Shown one piece after another: positions 53,301-62,258 of a DNA stretch of 64,000 nt. The DNA comes from Acidobacteriota bacterium (lineage in GTDB: Bacteria; Acidobacteriota; Blastocatellia; RBC074), in NCBI GenBank assembly GCA_019639255.1, contig JAHBSF010000004.1, forward strand, positions 1 to 64,000. Reading direction: 5' to 3'. Both the position numbers and the translations under genes were made by a program. Each line of letters begins with the position of its first letter. The stretch's first letter is position 1. A model generated the notes under the pieces. That model made no database searches and was not told where the DNA came from. It saw only the letters and a program-made list of their open reading frames with translations.

Positions 53301-53661
53301 CTATATGTTCCGGCGCGCGGGCCTGGGCAAACTCATCGGCAAGCGCACGTGGGGCGGGCTTGTGGGCATCGGCGGTTATCCGCAACTGATCGACGGTGGA
53401 AGCGTCACGGCGCCGCATTTTGCGTTCTATACGCCTGAAGGCGAGTGGGAGATCGAGAATCGCGGCGTAGCGCCCGACATCGAAATCGATCTCGAACCGG
53501 CCGAATGGCGCAAGGGGCGCGACGTACAACTGGAAAAAGCGGTCGAACTTCTGATGGAAGAGTTGAAGAGGAATCCACAGAAGCCTGTAAAACGTCCGCC
53601 GTATCCGAATTATCACAACGGGCGCGATATTCCTGCGGGATCGTCGGGCAACGGGAACTGA
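50395..53661 (+). CDS. Tricorn-like S41 protease, paralogue 2
   Basis: This 1088-residue protein has the same layout as its neighbours: signal peptide MKRITIVLLLLLCAPLLVWG, PD40 propeller, shorter Glu/Lys/Pro linker (EEKPAEKKPEPPSKEAPK), then tricorn core, PDZ segment (QPGVDVKEGDYLLAVNGREL) and nucleophile motif SGSGGD near 961-966. The C terminus PAGSSGNGN is identical in its last seven residues to paralogue 1, so the two are closest relatives. I chose ATG 50395; the frame opens 19 codons earlier, but those are encoded by the palindromic element (MFRFISFVPSS) and are not a real N terminus. Confidence 0.92.
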   Translation: MKRITIVLLLLLCAPLLVWGQQPLLMRNPTLSRTHIVFSYAGDLWIVGRDGGEASRLTTGVGNESNPIFSPDGQWIAFTGEYDGNVDVYIVPAAGGVPKRMTWHPGADNLAGWTPDGKSLLFASQRESTSGRFDRLFTMPIDGALPVALPLPMGFEGAYSPDASRIAYVPLQRGFQAWKRYRGGMTTPIWIANLSDSSIEKLPRENSNDFDPMWIGDRVFFLSDRNGPITLFAYDTKTKSVTPAIANNGLDIKSASAGPDAIVYEQFGSINLYDLKSGRTRKINVTINADVLTVRPRYEKVAQRLSNAAISPTGARAVFEARGEILTLPAEKGDVRNLTGTTGTAERNPSWSPDGRWIAYFSDESGEYALHLRDQTGRGEVKKIPLGEPASFFYAPTWSPDSKKIAYFDKRLILWYLDIEKGAPVKIDASKRGSSFSPSWSPDSRWIAYVKPIESWYRAAFIYSIEEAKSTQVTDGLSDVANATFDRNGKYLYFTASTDIGPAVFGFDMTSYPHRPTRSVWVCVLRKDLPSPLAPESDEEKVAEEKPAEKKPEPPSKEAPKVEIDFDRIGQRIVALPIPARNYVGLTAGKANNLYIAEFGAPPAGPGPFGATLHKYDLDKRKLDKVLDGVSAWDLSANGEKMLYRQGQNWFITGTAQPPKPGEGRLRMEDAEVYVDPKAEWTQMYRETWRIERDFFYAPNFHGLDLKATEKKYEPYLAALVHRADLNYLFSEMLGELSVGHLYVRGGDLPNPNRVPGGLLGADYKIENGRYRFAKIYDGENWNPQLRAPLTQPGVDVKEGDYLLAVNGRELRAGDNIYSFFEATANKQVVIRVGPNADGSNARDVTVVPIGNEIALRNLNWVESNRRKVNEMSGGKLAYIYLPDTAQGGYTFFNRYYFSQLDKQGAVVDERFNSGGQAADYVIDYLRKPLMSYWAVRDGEDYRTPFGTMPGPKTMLVNEYSGSGGDLMPYMFRRAGLGKLIGKRTWGGLVGIGGYPQLIDGGSVTAPHFAFYTPEGEWEIENRGVAPDIEIDLEPAEWRKGRDVQLEKAVELLMEELKRNPQKPVKRPPYPNYHNGRDIPAGSSGNGN

Positions 53662-53757
53662 AGAGAGATAACGGAACAGACGAAATGAAACGAAACAAAC
53701 GGAAAGAATACTGTTTCGTTTGTTTCGCTTCATTTCGTCTGTTCCGTCATCCCTCCT
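53662..53757. repeat. Long-arm palindromic element, family A, copy 10
   Basis: Left arm AGAGAGATAACGGAACAGAC from 53662 pairs over some 40 bases with the arm ending at 53757. The centre is nearly identical to copy 9. Confidence 0.9.
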
Positions 53758-53776
53758 ATTCTTCAATGGAAACGCC

Positions 53777-56700
53777 ATGAAAAAAACATTCTTGCTCATT
53801 CTGATACTTGCCTGTTTCGTTGTTTCCGCTGCGGCGCAGGATGCACCGACGCTTATGCAACGGCCCACGGTCAACCGCACTCATATCGTGTTTGTATACG
53901 CGGGCGATCTGTGGAGCGTGCCGCGTGCGGGCGGTGCGGCGGAAAGACTCACAACCGGCCCCGGAATCGAGAGTTCGCCGCAATTTTCTCCCGACGGTCA
54001 GTGGGTAGCCTTCAACGGACAATATGACGGGAACCTCGATCTGTTTGTCGTCCCGGCTGCCGGAGGAGTGCCGAAGCGTTTGACCTGGCATCCGGGCCCG
54101 GATCAGCTCGTTGGATGGACGCCGGACGGCAAACACCTGGTGTTCCGGTCATCGCGCACGAGCTATACGGGCGTGCAGCGCCTGTTCAAACTGTCGCTGG
54201 ACGGCGGGCTTCCCGAAGAACTTCCCTTCCCGATGGGCTTCGAGGGTTCGATGTCGCCCGACGGAAACCGCATTGCATACATGCCGCTTGCGCCCGCCTT
54301 CGCGCAGTGGAAGAACTATCGCGGCGGGCGGCAGACGAAAATCTGGGTTGTGGATCTGAAAGATTCCAACTGGTTCGAAATCCCGCGCACAAATTCCAAC
54401 GATTACAACCCGCTATGGATCGGCGAAAAGATTTTCTTTCTCTCCGATCGCAACGGCGCGGTAACGCTGTTTTCCTATGACCTGAAAACAAAGCGCGTCG
54501 CTCCGGCGATTCAGAACTCGGGACTCGACATCAAATCGGCTTCGGCCGGGCCGGACGCAATCGCATATGAACAGTTCGGAAAGATCCATCTATACGATCC
54601 GGCTTCGGGCAAATCGAATGCGGTGAATATAACGGTTTCCGGGGATATGCCGTATGTCCGGCCGCGGTATGAACGCGTAGCGGGCAACATTGCGTATTAC
54701 GGAATTTCGGCTACGGGCGCGCGGGCCGTATTCGGCGCTCGCGGCGAGATACTCTCGGTTCCGGCCGAAAAGGGCAACATACGCAATCTGACCAATACGC
54801 CGGGCGTGATGGAGCGCGATCCCGCGTGGTCGCCCGACGGCAAATGGATTGCATATTTTTCGGATGAATCCGGCGAATATGCGCTGCATTTGAGAGATCA
54901 GACGGGAATGGGCGAGGTAAAGAAGATCTCGCTCGGGTCTCCATCATCGTATTTTTACGCGCCTGCCTGGTCGCCCGACAGCAAAAAAATCGCCTTTACA
55001 GACAAGCGTCTGAATCTTTGGTATGTAGAGATTGAAAAAGGCGCTCCGGTAAAGGTGGATACAAACACGTTTGAAAATCCGTTTCGCGTGATGGACCCGC
55101 AGTGGTCGCCCGACAGCAAGTGGATTACTTACACAAAGCAGTTGAAAAACCGGCTCGGCGCCGTGCACGTTTATTCTCTTGAGACCGCAAAATCGACGCA
55201 AATCACCGATGGACTGAGCGATGCTCGTTTCGCCAATTTCGACCGCGGCGGAAAGCATCTTTACTTTACGGCATCGACCGACGCGGGGCCGTCTTCGGGC
55301 TGGCTCGATATGTCGAGTTTCCCGCATCAGGTGACGCGCAGCGTGTATCTCATCGTTCTGGCGAAGGGCGACGAGTCGCCGCTTGCGCCGGAAAGCGATG
55401 AAGAAAAAGTCGCCGAAGAAAAGAAGGAAGGCGCACCTGCTGCACCCAAACCCGGAGAGAAAAAAGAAGTCGAAGTAAAGATCGACTTCGACGGCATAAG
55501 TCAGCGCATACTCGCGCTTCCCATTCCGGCTCGCAACTACGTCGCAATGCGCTCGGGCAAAGCGGGAGCGATATTTCTGCTCGAAGCCGTAGCGAACCAG
55601 CCCGGCGCAACGCTGCACAGGTTTGAGCTCTCGAAGCGGCGTCCCGAAAAAGTGCTCGACGGCGTCACGGCATGGGATCTTTCGGCAAACGGCGAAAAGA
55701 TGCTGTTTGCGCAGGGAGCGCCCGTGGGTTTCGGCGCCGCGCCGCCGCGTTTCGTCATAGCGCCCGCAATGACGCCGATGCGGCCCGGCGAGGGTGCGCT
55801 CAACCTGACGGAAATGGAAGTCCGTGTAGATCCGAAGGCCGAATGGACGCAGATGTACCGCGAGGCGTGGCGCGTGCAGCGCGACTTCTTCTACGACCCG
55901 ACCTTCCACGGTCTGGACATCAAGGCGGCTGAAAAGAAATACGAGCCGTATCTTTCGGCCGTCGCGCATCGCGCGGATCTGACGTACCTGTTCCAGGAAA
56001 TGCTCGGCAACATGTCGGTCGGGCATCACAACGCGGGCGGAGGCGATATTGCGCAACCGCGCGCAGTGCCGGGCGGATTGCTCGGCGCGGACTACAAAAT
56101 CGAAAACGGACGCTACCGCTTCGCCAAAGTCTACAACGGGGAAAACTGGAACCCGCAACTGCGCGCGCCGCTCACGCAACCCGGAGTGGATGTTAAAGAG
56201 GGCGAATACCTGCTTGCCGTAAACGGGCGCGAACTCGCCGCAAACGACAACGTCTACGCGTTTTTTGAGAACACCGCAAACAAGTCGGTGATGATCAAGG
56301 TAGGCCCGAACGCGGACGGCTCCGATTCGCGCGAGGTGAAGGTCGTGCCGGTAGCGAACGAGGGCGGGCTGCGCAATCTTGCGTGGATCGAGGGCAACCG
56401 CCGCAAGGTCGACGAAATGACGGGCGGACGCGTTGCATACGTTTATCTGCCGAATACTTCGGGAGCAGGGTATGCGAACTTCAACCGTTATTACTTTGCG
56501 CAGATCGACAAATACGGCGCAGTAATCGACGAGCGCTTCAACGGCGGCGGCACGGCGGCGGATTACATGGTGGATTACATGCGCCGGCCGCTTATGAACT
56601 ACTGGGCTACGCGCGAGGGCGAGTTCTTCACCACGCCCGTAGGGTCGATTTACGGTCCGAAGGCGATGATCATCAACGAGTGGGCGGGTTCGGGCGGCGA

Positions 56701-57091
56701 TATGCTGCCGTGGCTGTTCCGCAAGGCCGGGGTCGGCAAACTCGTGGGCAAGCGCACGTGGGGCGGGCTCGTAGGCATTTACGATTACCCGCAGTTGATG
56801 GACGGCGGCGGCGTTACTGCGCCGCGCGTGGCGTTTTTCAATACCGAAGGCCAGTGGGACGTCGAAAACTACGGCACGGCTCCGGACATAGAAGTAGAGA
56901 TGGATCCGAAGTCGTGGCGCGAGGGGCGCGACCCGCAGCTTGAGCGCGCCGTGCAGGTCGTGCTTGAGGAAATGAAGCGCAATCCGCAGCCGAAGCCGAA
57001 GCTTCCCGCGTATCCGAATTATTACAACGGAACGACTACGGGAGCGCCGGCGAAAGCAGGAAGGGCGGCGCGGCCGGGCGTTCAGCGATAA
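53777..57091 (+). CDS. Tricorn-like S41 protease, paralogue 3
   Basis: This 1104-residue protein has signal peptide MKKTFLLILILACFVVSAAA, propeller repeats (FSPDGQWVAFNG, WSPDGKWIAYFS, WSPDSKKIAFTD), tricorn core with MSVGHHN, PDZ segment QPGVDVKEGEYLLAVNGREL, and AGSGGD near 970-975. WDVENYGTAPDIEVEMD carries the expected Glu. Its C terminus (PAKAGRAARPGVQR) differs from the GSSGNGN of the other two. Start at 53777 for the same reason as paralogue 2. Confidence 0.92.
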   Translation: MKKTFLLILILACFVVSAAAQDAPTLMQRPTVNRTHIVFVYAGDLWSVPRAGGAAERLTTGPGIESSPQFSPDGQWVAFNGQYDGNLDLFVVPAAGGVPKRLTWHPGPDQLVGWTPDGKHLVFRSSRTSYTGVQRLFKLSLDGGLPEELPFPMGFEGSMSPDGNRIAYMPLAPAFAQWKNYRGGRQTKIWVVDLKDSNWFEIPRTNSNDYNPLWIGEKIFFLSDRNGAVTLFSYDLKTKRVAPAIQNSGLDIKSASAGPDAIAYEQFGKIHLYDPASGKSNAVNITVSGDMPYVRPRYERVAGNIAYYGISATGARAVFGARGEILSVPAEKGNIRNLTNTPGVMERDPAWSPDGKWIAYFSDESGEYALHLRDQTGMGEVKKISLGSPSSYFYAPAWSPDSKKIAFTDKRLNLWYVEIEKGAPVKVDTNTFENPFRVMDPQWSPDSKWITYTKQLKNRLGAVHVYSLETAKSTQITDGLSDARFANFDRGGKHLYFTASTDAGPSSGWLDMSSFPHQVTRSVYLIVLAKGDESPLAPESDEEKVAEEKKEGAPAAPKPGEKKEVEVKIDFDGISQRILALPIPARNYVAMRSGKAGAIFLLEAVANQPGATLHRFELSKRRPEKVLDGVTAWDLSANGEKMLFAQGAPVGFGAAPPRFVIAPAMTPMRPGEGALNLTEMEVRVDPKAEWTQMYREAWRVQRDFFYDPTFHGLDIKAAEKKYEPYLSAVAHRADLTYLFQEMLGNMSVGHHNAGGGDIAQPRAVPGGLLGADYKIENGRYRFAKVYNGENWNPQLRAPLTQPGVDVKEGEYLLAVNGRELAANDNVYAFFENTANKSVMIKVGPNADGSDSREVKVVPVANEGGLRNLAWIEGNRRKVDEMTGGRVAYVYLPNTSGAGYANFNRYYFAQIDKYGAVIDERFNGGGTAADYMVDYMRRPLMNYWATREGEFFTTPVGSIYGPKAMIINEWAGSGGDMLPWLFRKAGVGKLVGKRTWGGLVGIYDYPQLMDGGGVTAPRVAFFNTEGQWDVENYGTAPDIEVEMDPKSWREGRDPQLERAVQVVLEEMKRNPQPKPKLPAYPNYYNGTTTGAPAKAGRAARPGVQR

Positions 57092-57095
57092 AAAC

Positions 57096-57190
57096 GTAGA
57101 TAACGGAACAAACGGAATGAAACGAAAATCACGAAAAAGCTGAATATGTCCGTAGTTTTCGTCTATTTTCGTTTGTTCCGTTATCCCTCT
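57096..57190. repeat. Long-arm palindromic element, family A, copy 11
   Basis: GTAGATAACGGAACAAACGG at 57096 pairs with the arm ending TTTGTTCCGTTATCCCTCT at 57190, and the interior is partly diverged. It closes the tricorn cluster and precedes the terminator of the convergent cytochrome gene. Confidence 0.88.
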
Positions 57191-57248
57191 TTTTGTCCCA
57201 ATCAAGCGTAAGATCCGTGAGAAATGGTTGGCCGGAGCAGAAGAAAGA

Positions 57249-57288
57249 CAAAAAAGTGCGGACCGGGTGTGAGAAGCCCGGTCCGCAC
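57249..57288 (-). terminator. Rho-independent terminator of the cytochrome c gene
   Basis: GTGCGGACCGGG (57256-57267) and its exact inverse (57277-57288) form a 12-bp stem with a 9-base loop. On the minus strand the stem is followed by a T run (57249-57255 read as A), 34 bases after the cytochrome stop codon. Confidence 0.9.
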
Positions 57289-57321
57289 CGTTAAAACGGT
57301 CTGTGTTGTCGGTGAGAAGAT

Positions 57322-57744
57322 CTACTTGACCTGCATTGCCTCGATGTATTTCGTCAACGCATAAATGTTGATTCTCGAGACGTTTGCATCGTTCATTTTC
57401 CTCCTGAAGTAGTTACCCCACACGGGCATCTCACTCGTCCCGTGAGCTGCTACAACAACTTCTCCAGTAATATGATTCTGAACTTTGAGCGCAGGAAATT
57501 TCCCTCCTTCCCGTTGGGCAATGGTGGTCAGGTCCGTAGGAATCGTCTTGAGCGCCGATGAAACGGGTCCTGCACCCTTGCCGTCCATGCCGTGGCAACT
57601 CGCGCAATACTCGGCGTAAAGCGCGCGCCCTCTCGCATTGGAATCCGACTGCCCGGACGCCGCATTCCTCGATGCGGAAAATGCTCCGAGCAGCACAAAT
57701 GAGGCGAAAACTAAAAGTACAAATATCATCAATCTGCGTTTCAT
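57322..57744 (-). CDS. Small secreted c-type cytochrome
   Basis: This 140-residue protein has a signal peptide (MKRRLMIFVLLVFASFVLLGAFS) and one haem c site CASCHG in ALYAEYCASCHGMDGKGAGP. The axial Met is likely that in GTSEMPVWGNYF near the C terminus. It is a periplasmic class I electron carrier of the cytochrome c6/cbb3-type fold. GGAGGAC precedes ATG 57744, which is preferred to the longer open frame. Its partners are not in the window. Confidence 0.9.
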   Translation of the reverse strand: MKRRLMIFVLLVFASFVLLGAFSASRNAASGQSDSNARGRALYAEYCASCHGMDGKGAGPVSSALKTIPTDLTTIAQREGGKFPALKVQNHITGEVVVAAHGTSEMPVWGNYFRRKMNDANVSRINIYALTKYIEAMQVK

Positions 57745-57957
57745 GGCGTCCTCCTTTCTCGACAGGAGGGATCGCACCCGATCTCTCCGATACCCCGGAA
57801 GCCATTCCGGCAGATCATCCTGCTGCCCTCAGTTATTGCAAGAAATATGCCATTGCAATTTCAGGTGGAATTTGACGATGTGATACCGAAAAACACCGGA
57901 GTGTGGGCGAAATCACCGGCCAAATGCCCCAATCGACCCGGTACGTTGTTTCTCTTC

Positions 57958-60453
57958 TTACAACCGGCTGGTCAGGATTGAATTGAACACAAGCGGAATG
58001 GTAGCCAGGCTCTGCCCGCGGTACTGCGGCCGGAAGCCGAACATCACTACACGCCCCTCGCCGAGTTTCACCTCGACGAGCGCCGCCTTGCCTCTCAACT
58101 TTTCTTCGCCCAGAATCCAGCCGCTCAGCAGCAGCGGTTCGGTCTCCGGATAATGAGCGATTACCTTGACGCGCGCAGGATCGGCAACCTCGAAGGCGGG
58201 ACTGGCCTCAAACCACGCAATCGCATCGCTGTCGATCCCGAGCGTCAGCGGGCTGCTGTCGTCCATCCTTATGCGAAGTATCGAACCCGGACAATAGAAC
58301 TGCTGCACGGATACGCCCTTGAGCACGTTCCTTACTGGAAGCTTCAATTCCTCGATCGCAAAATTCGACGCTTCATTGAAGGTCACAATCGTTCCGCCCG
58401 CCTCGGCGAATTCAATGAGCGATCCGACGCCCTGCGAGCCGAGCCCTCCGGAATACTCCTGCGGGTAAATCGCTCCGAGCCCGTTGACCAGGGCCGAAGC
58501 GGACTGATCGGGAATGATTATTACGTCGTATTTCTCGTTGAGATTTCCCGCGCGCACTTCCGCGCGCCGCAGCGTGGTGTAAGGAAACCGGTACTGATCG
58601 AATACCCACCGCGTCCACCCTTCATCCATCGATGAAAGATAGTTCTGATACAGCGCAACGCGCACGGGACTCGTGCGGCGCACGCGCCCCTGTATCACTA
58701 CCGAGCGCGGCTCGGCCTTCATCTCCACCTGAAACTCTTCCCTTACCGCAACGGCCTCCACGTTCATCAGCAGCGGCAGCGTGTGCGATGTCACGTCGTA
58801 GGGCCGCTTGGGCGGACCGCCCGGATACTCGCGCAGATCGGGATATCGCTGGACCTCAAGAAGGGTCTTTGCAAACGCGCCGTAGGGCTGGCGCCCAGGA
58901 ACTATGCGCGTGCCTACGGGGTATCTTTTACCGTCGGCGGTAAATTCGGCCATCGCCTGATGGATTTCGACGCCGCCGCGTTTGAGTATTGCGATAAGCC
59001 GGTCGAAGGCCTCGGTACGCAGGTAATACTTGACCTCTTCAGACGTCGATGGTTCGTTGCTGAGTTGCGCGGCAAGACGGTCTCCCGCTTCGTGGCGCTC
59101 CTCGCGCGTGCCGCTCACCTGCTTGAGCCCCTCGTTGAGCCTGCGCGCCGCGTCGGCAATCGAGGCGGGCACTGCGGGTTCGGGCAGCAAATAAGCGAAT
59201 GGTGCGTTCGGCGCTTCGACGGCGCGGCGGCTGATGTCGTAGAAATTGCGCAGGTGGCGTTCGCGGTATCGCGCTGCGTGCCCGAGAAGCGCCCAGGCGC
59301 CCGATGTCTGGTAATCCACGATGTCGCGCAGCGTCCAGCGCCCTCCAGTCCACGGCTTCGGGAAATTCCACGACGCGCGCCCCGCGTGATAATTCAACCC
59401 CTGCACGAGTTGCCCGGCCGGAACCTCTACGGGCGTGGCAAGCCTTGCGCTCGCAGTTTCCGAGAGTATTCGCAGTCCGGCGTGATAATGCGCGTAGGCG
59501 CGCGCCGGAGTGAACGCATCGAAGATCCCGTTAATTACAATGCCGCTTTTCCCCTGCACGGTCATATCCCAGGCTATCGCCGAACCGAGCGCGCTTACGC
59601 CCGATATGATCGCCGGATCCACGTTCGGCTCCCACGGGTCGATGTAGGGCGGAACGAAGAAACGCGCTCCGCTGCCGCCCATCTGGTGTATGTCGTGGAG
59701 TATCTGCGGACGCCATACGTTGAGGATTTTGTCGACCGTGAGCTGCGTTTCAACCTGCGTGAATGCGTACCAGTCGCGGTTGTTGTCGTGGCCCGTATAG
59801 TGATGATAAAGCTCGGGCGGCGCGGCGCCTTCGGCCGGAGTCCCGAGCGTCCTTGCGTACCAGTCGGCTACGATGTCGGTGCCGTCCGGATTGAGCGACG
59901 GAACAAGAAGCAGGATCACTTCGCTTAGTATCTGCCGCGCTTCGGGCGTGTCTTCTGAAGCGAGTCTGTGCGCAAGTTCCGTTGCCGTGAATGTGCCTCC
60001 GACTTCGGTCGAATGTATGCTGCACGTAATGACTACAACGGTTTTTCCCGTGCGTATGAGCGCCTCGGCCTCGCGTTCACTTGTGGTGCGCGGATCGGAG
60101 AGGCGATTCTGTATTTCGCGGTATTCGGCGAGGCGGCGCAGGTTGTCGGGAGATGAAATGGTTGCAACGACGAACGGGCGGCCGAGCGTGGTTTTCCCAA
60201 GTTCCGCAAGCTCCATCCGGTCGCTTGCAGCGTCGAGGCGGCGGAAGTATTCCAGAAACTGTTCCCACTTTGCTAGACGGCGGTCGGCGCCGATCCTGAA
60301 GCCCAGCACCGATTCAGGCGAGGGAATCTGCGCCGCGCTCTGTGCAGTAGGGCGTACACCGCTTTGCGCCCGGGCCGAATGAGCGAAGTAAAGAAAAGGC
60401 AAAGCGAGCATCAGCAGGGGCAGGATCAGAAGTGCGCGCCGGTTCCAGTTCAT
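57958..60453 (-). CDS. Secreted M14-family zinc carboxypeptidase
   Basis: This 831-residue protein has a signal peptide (ALLILPLLMLALPFLYFAHSARA). The M14 peptidase domain begins near residue 60. Zinc ligands appear in CSIHSTEVGG (His and Glu near 148-151) and in the later IHQMGGSG His. VPSLNPDGTD and GHDNNRDWYAFTQVET are family segments. The C-terminal 350 residues are of the glutamine-amidotransferase-like type seen in long M14 proteins of this phylum (VIIPDQSASALVNG, FAEAGGTIVTFNE). AGGAG precedes ATG 60453; the frame is open for 36 more codons without a site. Expected to trim peptides outside the cytoplasm. Confidence 0.88.
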   Translation of the reverse strand: MNWNRRALLILPLLMLALPFLYFAHSARAQSGVRPTAQSAAQIPSPESVLGFRIGADRRLAKWEQFLEYFRRLDAASDRMELAELGKTTLGRPFVVATISSPDNLRRLAEYREIQNRLSDPRTTSEREAEALIRTGKTVVVITCSIHSTEVGGTFTATELAHRLASEDTPEARQILSEVILLLVPSLNPDGTDIVADWYARTLGTPAEGAAPPELYHHYTGHDNNRDWYAFTQVETQLTVDKILNVWRPQILHDIHQMGGSGARFFVPPYIDPWEPNVDPAIISGVSALGSAIAWDMTVQGKSGIVINGIFDAFTPARAYAHYHAGLRILSETASARLATPVEVPAGQLVQGLNYHAGRASWNFPKPWTGGRWTLRDIVDYQTSGAWALLGHAARYRERHLRNFYDISRRAVEAPNAPFAYLLPEPAVPASIADAARRLNEGLKQVSGTREERHEAGDRLAAQLSNEPSTSEEVKYYLRTEAFDRLIAILKRGGVEIHQAMAEFTADGKRYPVGTRIVPGRQPYGAFAKTLLEVQRYPDLREYPGGPPKRPYDVTSHTLPLLMNVEAVAVREEFQVEMKAEPRSVVIQGRVRRTSPVRVALYQNYLSSMDEGWTRWVFDQYRFPYTTLRRAEVRAGNLNEKYDVIIIPDQSASALVNGLGAIYPQEYSGGLGSQGVGSLIEFAEAGGTIVTFNEASNFAIEELKLPVRNVLKGVSVQQFYCPGSILRIRMDDSSPLTLGIDSDAIAWFEASPAFEVADPARVKVIAHYPETEPLLLSGWILGEEKLRGKAALVEVKLGEGRVVMFGFRPQYRGQSLATIPLVFNSILTSRL

Positions 60454-60654
60454 AGCGGAGTCTCCTGGTAAAGTGGTTTGCAGCGGGGGCAGCCGTTTAG
60501 ACGCTGAATGACGCCCGTTCGTTACGCATTGTGAATGCGCGAAAAATATCGGCGCGCGCACGCCGGGGAAACGCTTGATTTCACCGTCGAGCGACGATAC
60601 TTTAACACCCGATTACTCACTTACAAACCGTGTGCGCCCGATCGACGATTCCTT

Positions 60655-62229
60655 ATGGATTCCACCTTTTTGCGCCGCGCCGCGCCGCCGGCAGCAGTTG
60701 TACTCGCCATCGGTTTTGTAGCCGCCGCGCTGATTGTCTTCAATGGGGGAATCGCCGTCGGATGGTCCAACCACGTCGGGTTGCTGCCCGTAGTGCGAAG
60801 GCTGCTCGATGCGGGCTACCTGCCGGGCGATTTCAACATAGAGTTGCGCCTGTACCACCACCGTACATTCGCCTGGATGATCGCCTGTGCATCGGCGATT
60901 CTGGGCGAGGATCGCGGCATAATACTCATACACCTGATTTGTATAACTGCGTTGAGCGCGGCGCTGTACTGCCTGTGCCGCACAATCGGGCTTTCTACGG
61001 GCAACTTCATCCTCATCGGGCTGCTGACAGCCGCAAGCGCAGCCTGGACCGGGCTGGGACTTGAGGAAAACAACTTCGTCGGAAACCGCGAGATCCAGCC
61101 CCCGCCGCTTGCGCACGCATTTGTACTCGCGGGCGCGGCGATGATCATAAAAAAACGCTGGCGCCGGGCTGCATTCCTCGCCGGATGTGCAACGCTCGTA
61201 CACCTGCAGATAGGCGTTATCTTCACACTTCTGATAGCTCCGTTTTACGCCGCGCGACTGCGCGAATTCGGCATTTATGAAATCGCCCGCCTTGGCGTGA
61301 TTTACCTCGCGCCCTGTGCGCCGGTGCTGATTCATTTCGCCGGTATGCTCGGACGCGGCGTGGCCTCCGGGTTGACGATCGAGGATCTGAACTTCCGCAT
61401 GCCGCATCACTTTGCGCTCGCTTCAACAGAAGCCGCGGTATGGACGGCCGCGCACCTCGCGGCAACAGGCGCGGTATTTATCCGGCTCAAAAAGCGAATG
61501 CGTCCCGAAGCCGAGCGACTGAGAGTACTGTTTGCAATGAGCGCAATGCTTGCAGCGCTCGCCGCGCTGCATTTCGCCGATTATTACTACTTCCACTGGG
61601 TAACGACGCTCAAGCCGCAGTTTCCGCGGCTCAGTCCGCTCATCACGGTATTCGGGGCCGTAGCCGTCGTTGCCCTGATTCGTTTCGGCGCCGAAACCGC
61701 AGGCCGCAAGCGCGCGGCATACATCGGTTATACGGCGCTGTTTGCGCTCGCCTGCTGGCACGCAGCAGGCCACGTATCGGCGCATTATCGCGAGGGGGCA
61801 GAGCGTTTCGGACTCGGCATCGACAGGTACGCGGAGGGCAGTTCTTCGTGGATCGACATCTGCCGCTGGATCAGGACGAACGGCCCGAAGGGTGTTACAT
61901 ATCTTGCACCACCCGGGCGAAACGGGTTTACGTACCTGAGCGATCGTTCGAGCGTGGTCGAATTCAAGATCAATCCCGACGGCGGGCAGATGCTCGACGA
62001 GTGGTACGAAAGGCTGCGCGACTTTGGAGGAGGATCGCTGCCCGATGCGCGCGGCGGCGAAGTGCGCCGTGCAATCGATCGCGCGTATGCTGAACTCACG
62101 ACGGACCGGATCATCGCGCTCGGCGAAAAATACGGTGCAGGTTACGCGGTACTGCCGCGAGCGTCGAAGGCCGATCTGCCCGTGATTTACCAAAACAGGG
62201 AGTACAGGCTGGTGCGGTTTTCGCAGTGA
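60655..62229 (+). CDS. Polytopic membrane protein (DUF6798-like)
   Basis: This 524-residue protein has about ten hydrophobic helices in its first 400 residues (AVVLAIGFVAAALIVFNGG, FILIGLLTAASAAWTGLGL, VVALIRFGAETAGRKRAAYIGYTALFALACW). A soluble C-terminal domain follows: WIDICRWIRTNGPKGVTYLAPPG, DRSSVVEFKI, DEWYERLRDFGGG, LGEKYGAGYAVLPR. This tail resembles the C-terminal part of DUF6798 and GT-C-like proteins as I recall them. I chose the ATG at 60655, since the 40 codons before it are not protein-like. It is divergent from the carboxypeptidase gene. Function unknown. Confidence 0.72.
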   Translation: MDSTFLRRAAPPAAVVLAIGFVAAALIVFNGGIAVGWSNHVGLLPVVRRLLDAGYLPGDFNIELRLYHHRTFAWMIACASAILGEDRGIILIHLICITALSAALYCLCRTIGLSTGNFILIGLLTAASAAWTGLGLEENNFVGNREIQPPPLAHAFVLAGAAMIIKKRWRRAAFLAGCATLVHLQIGVIFTLLIAPFYAARLREFGIYEIARLGVIYLAPCAPVLIHFAGMLGRGVASGLTIEDLNFRMPHHFALASTEAAVWTAAHLAATGAVFIRLKKRMRPEAERLRVLFAMSAMLAALAALHFADYYYFHWVTTLKPQFPRLSPLITVFGAVAVVALIRFGAETAGRKRAAYIGYTALFALACWHAAGHVSAHYREGAERFGLGIDRYAEGSSSWIDICRWIRTNGPKGVTYLAPPGRNGFTYLSDRSSVVEFKINPDGGQMLDEWYERLRDFGGGSLPDARGGEVRRAIDRAYAELTTDRIIALGEKYGAGYAVLPRASKADLPVIYQNREYRLVRFSQ

Positions 62230-62258
62230 GCCGAATTGGCGCACAGCGTGAGACGGCA

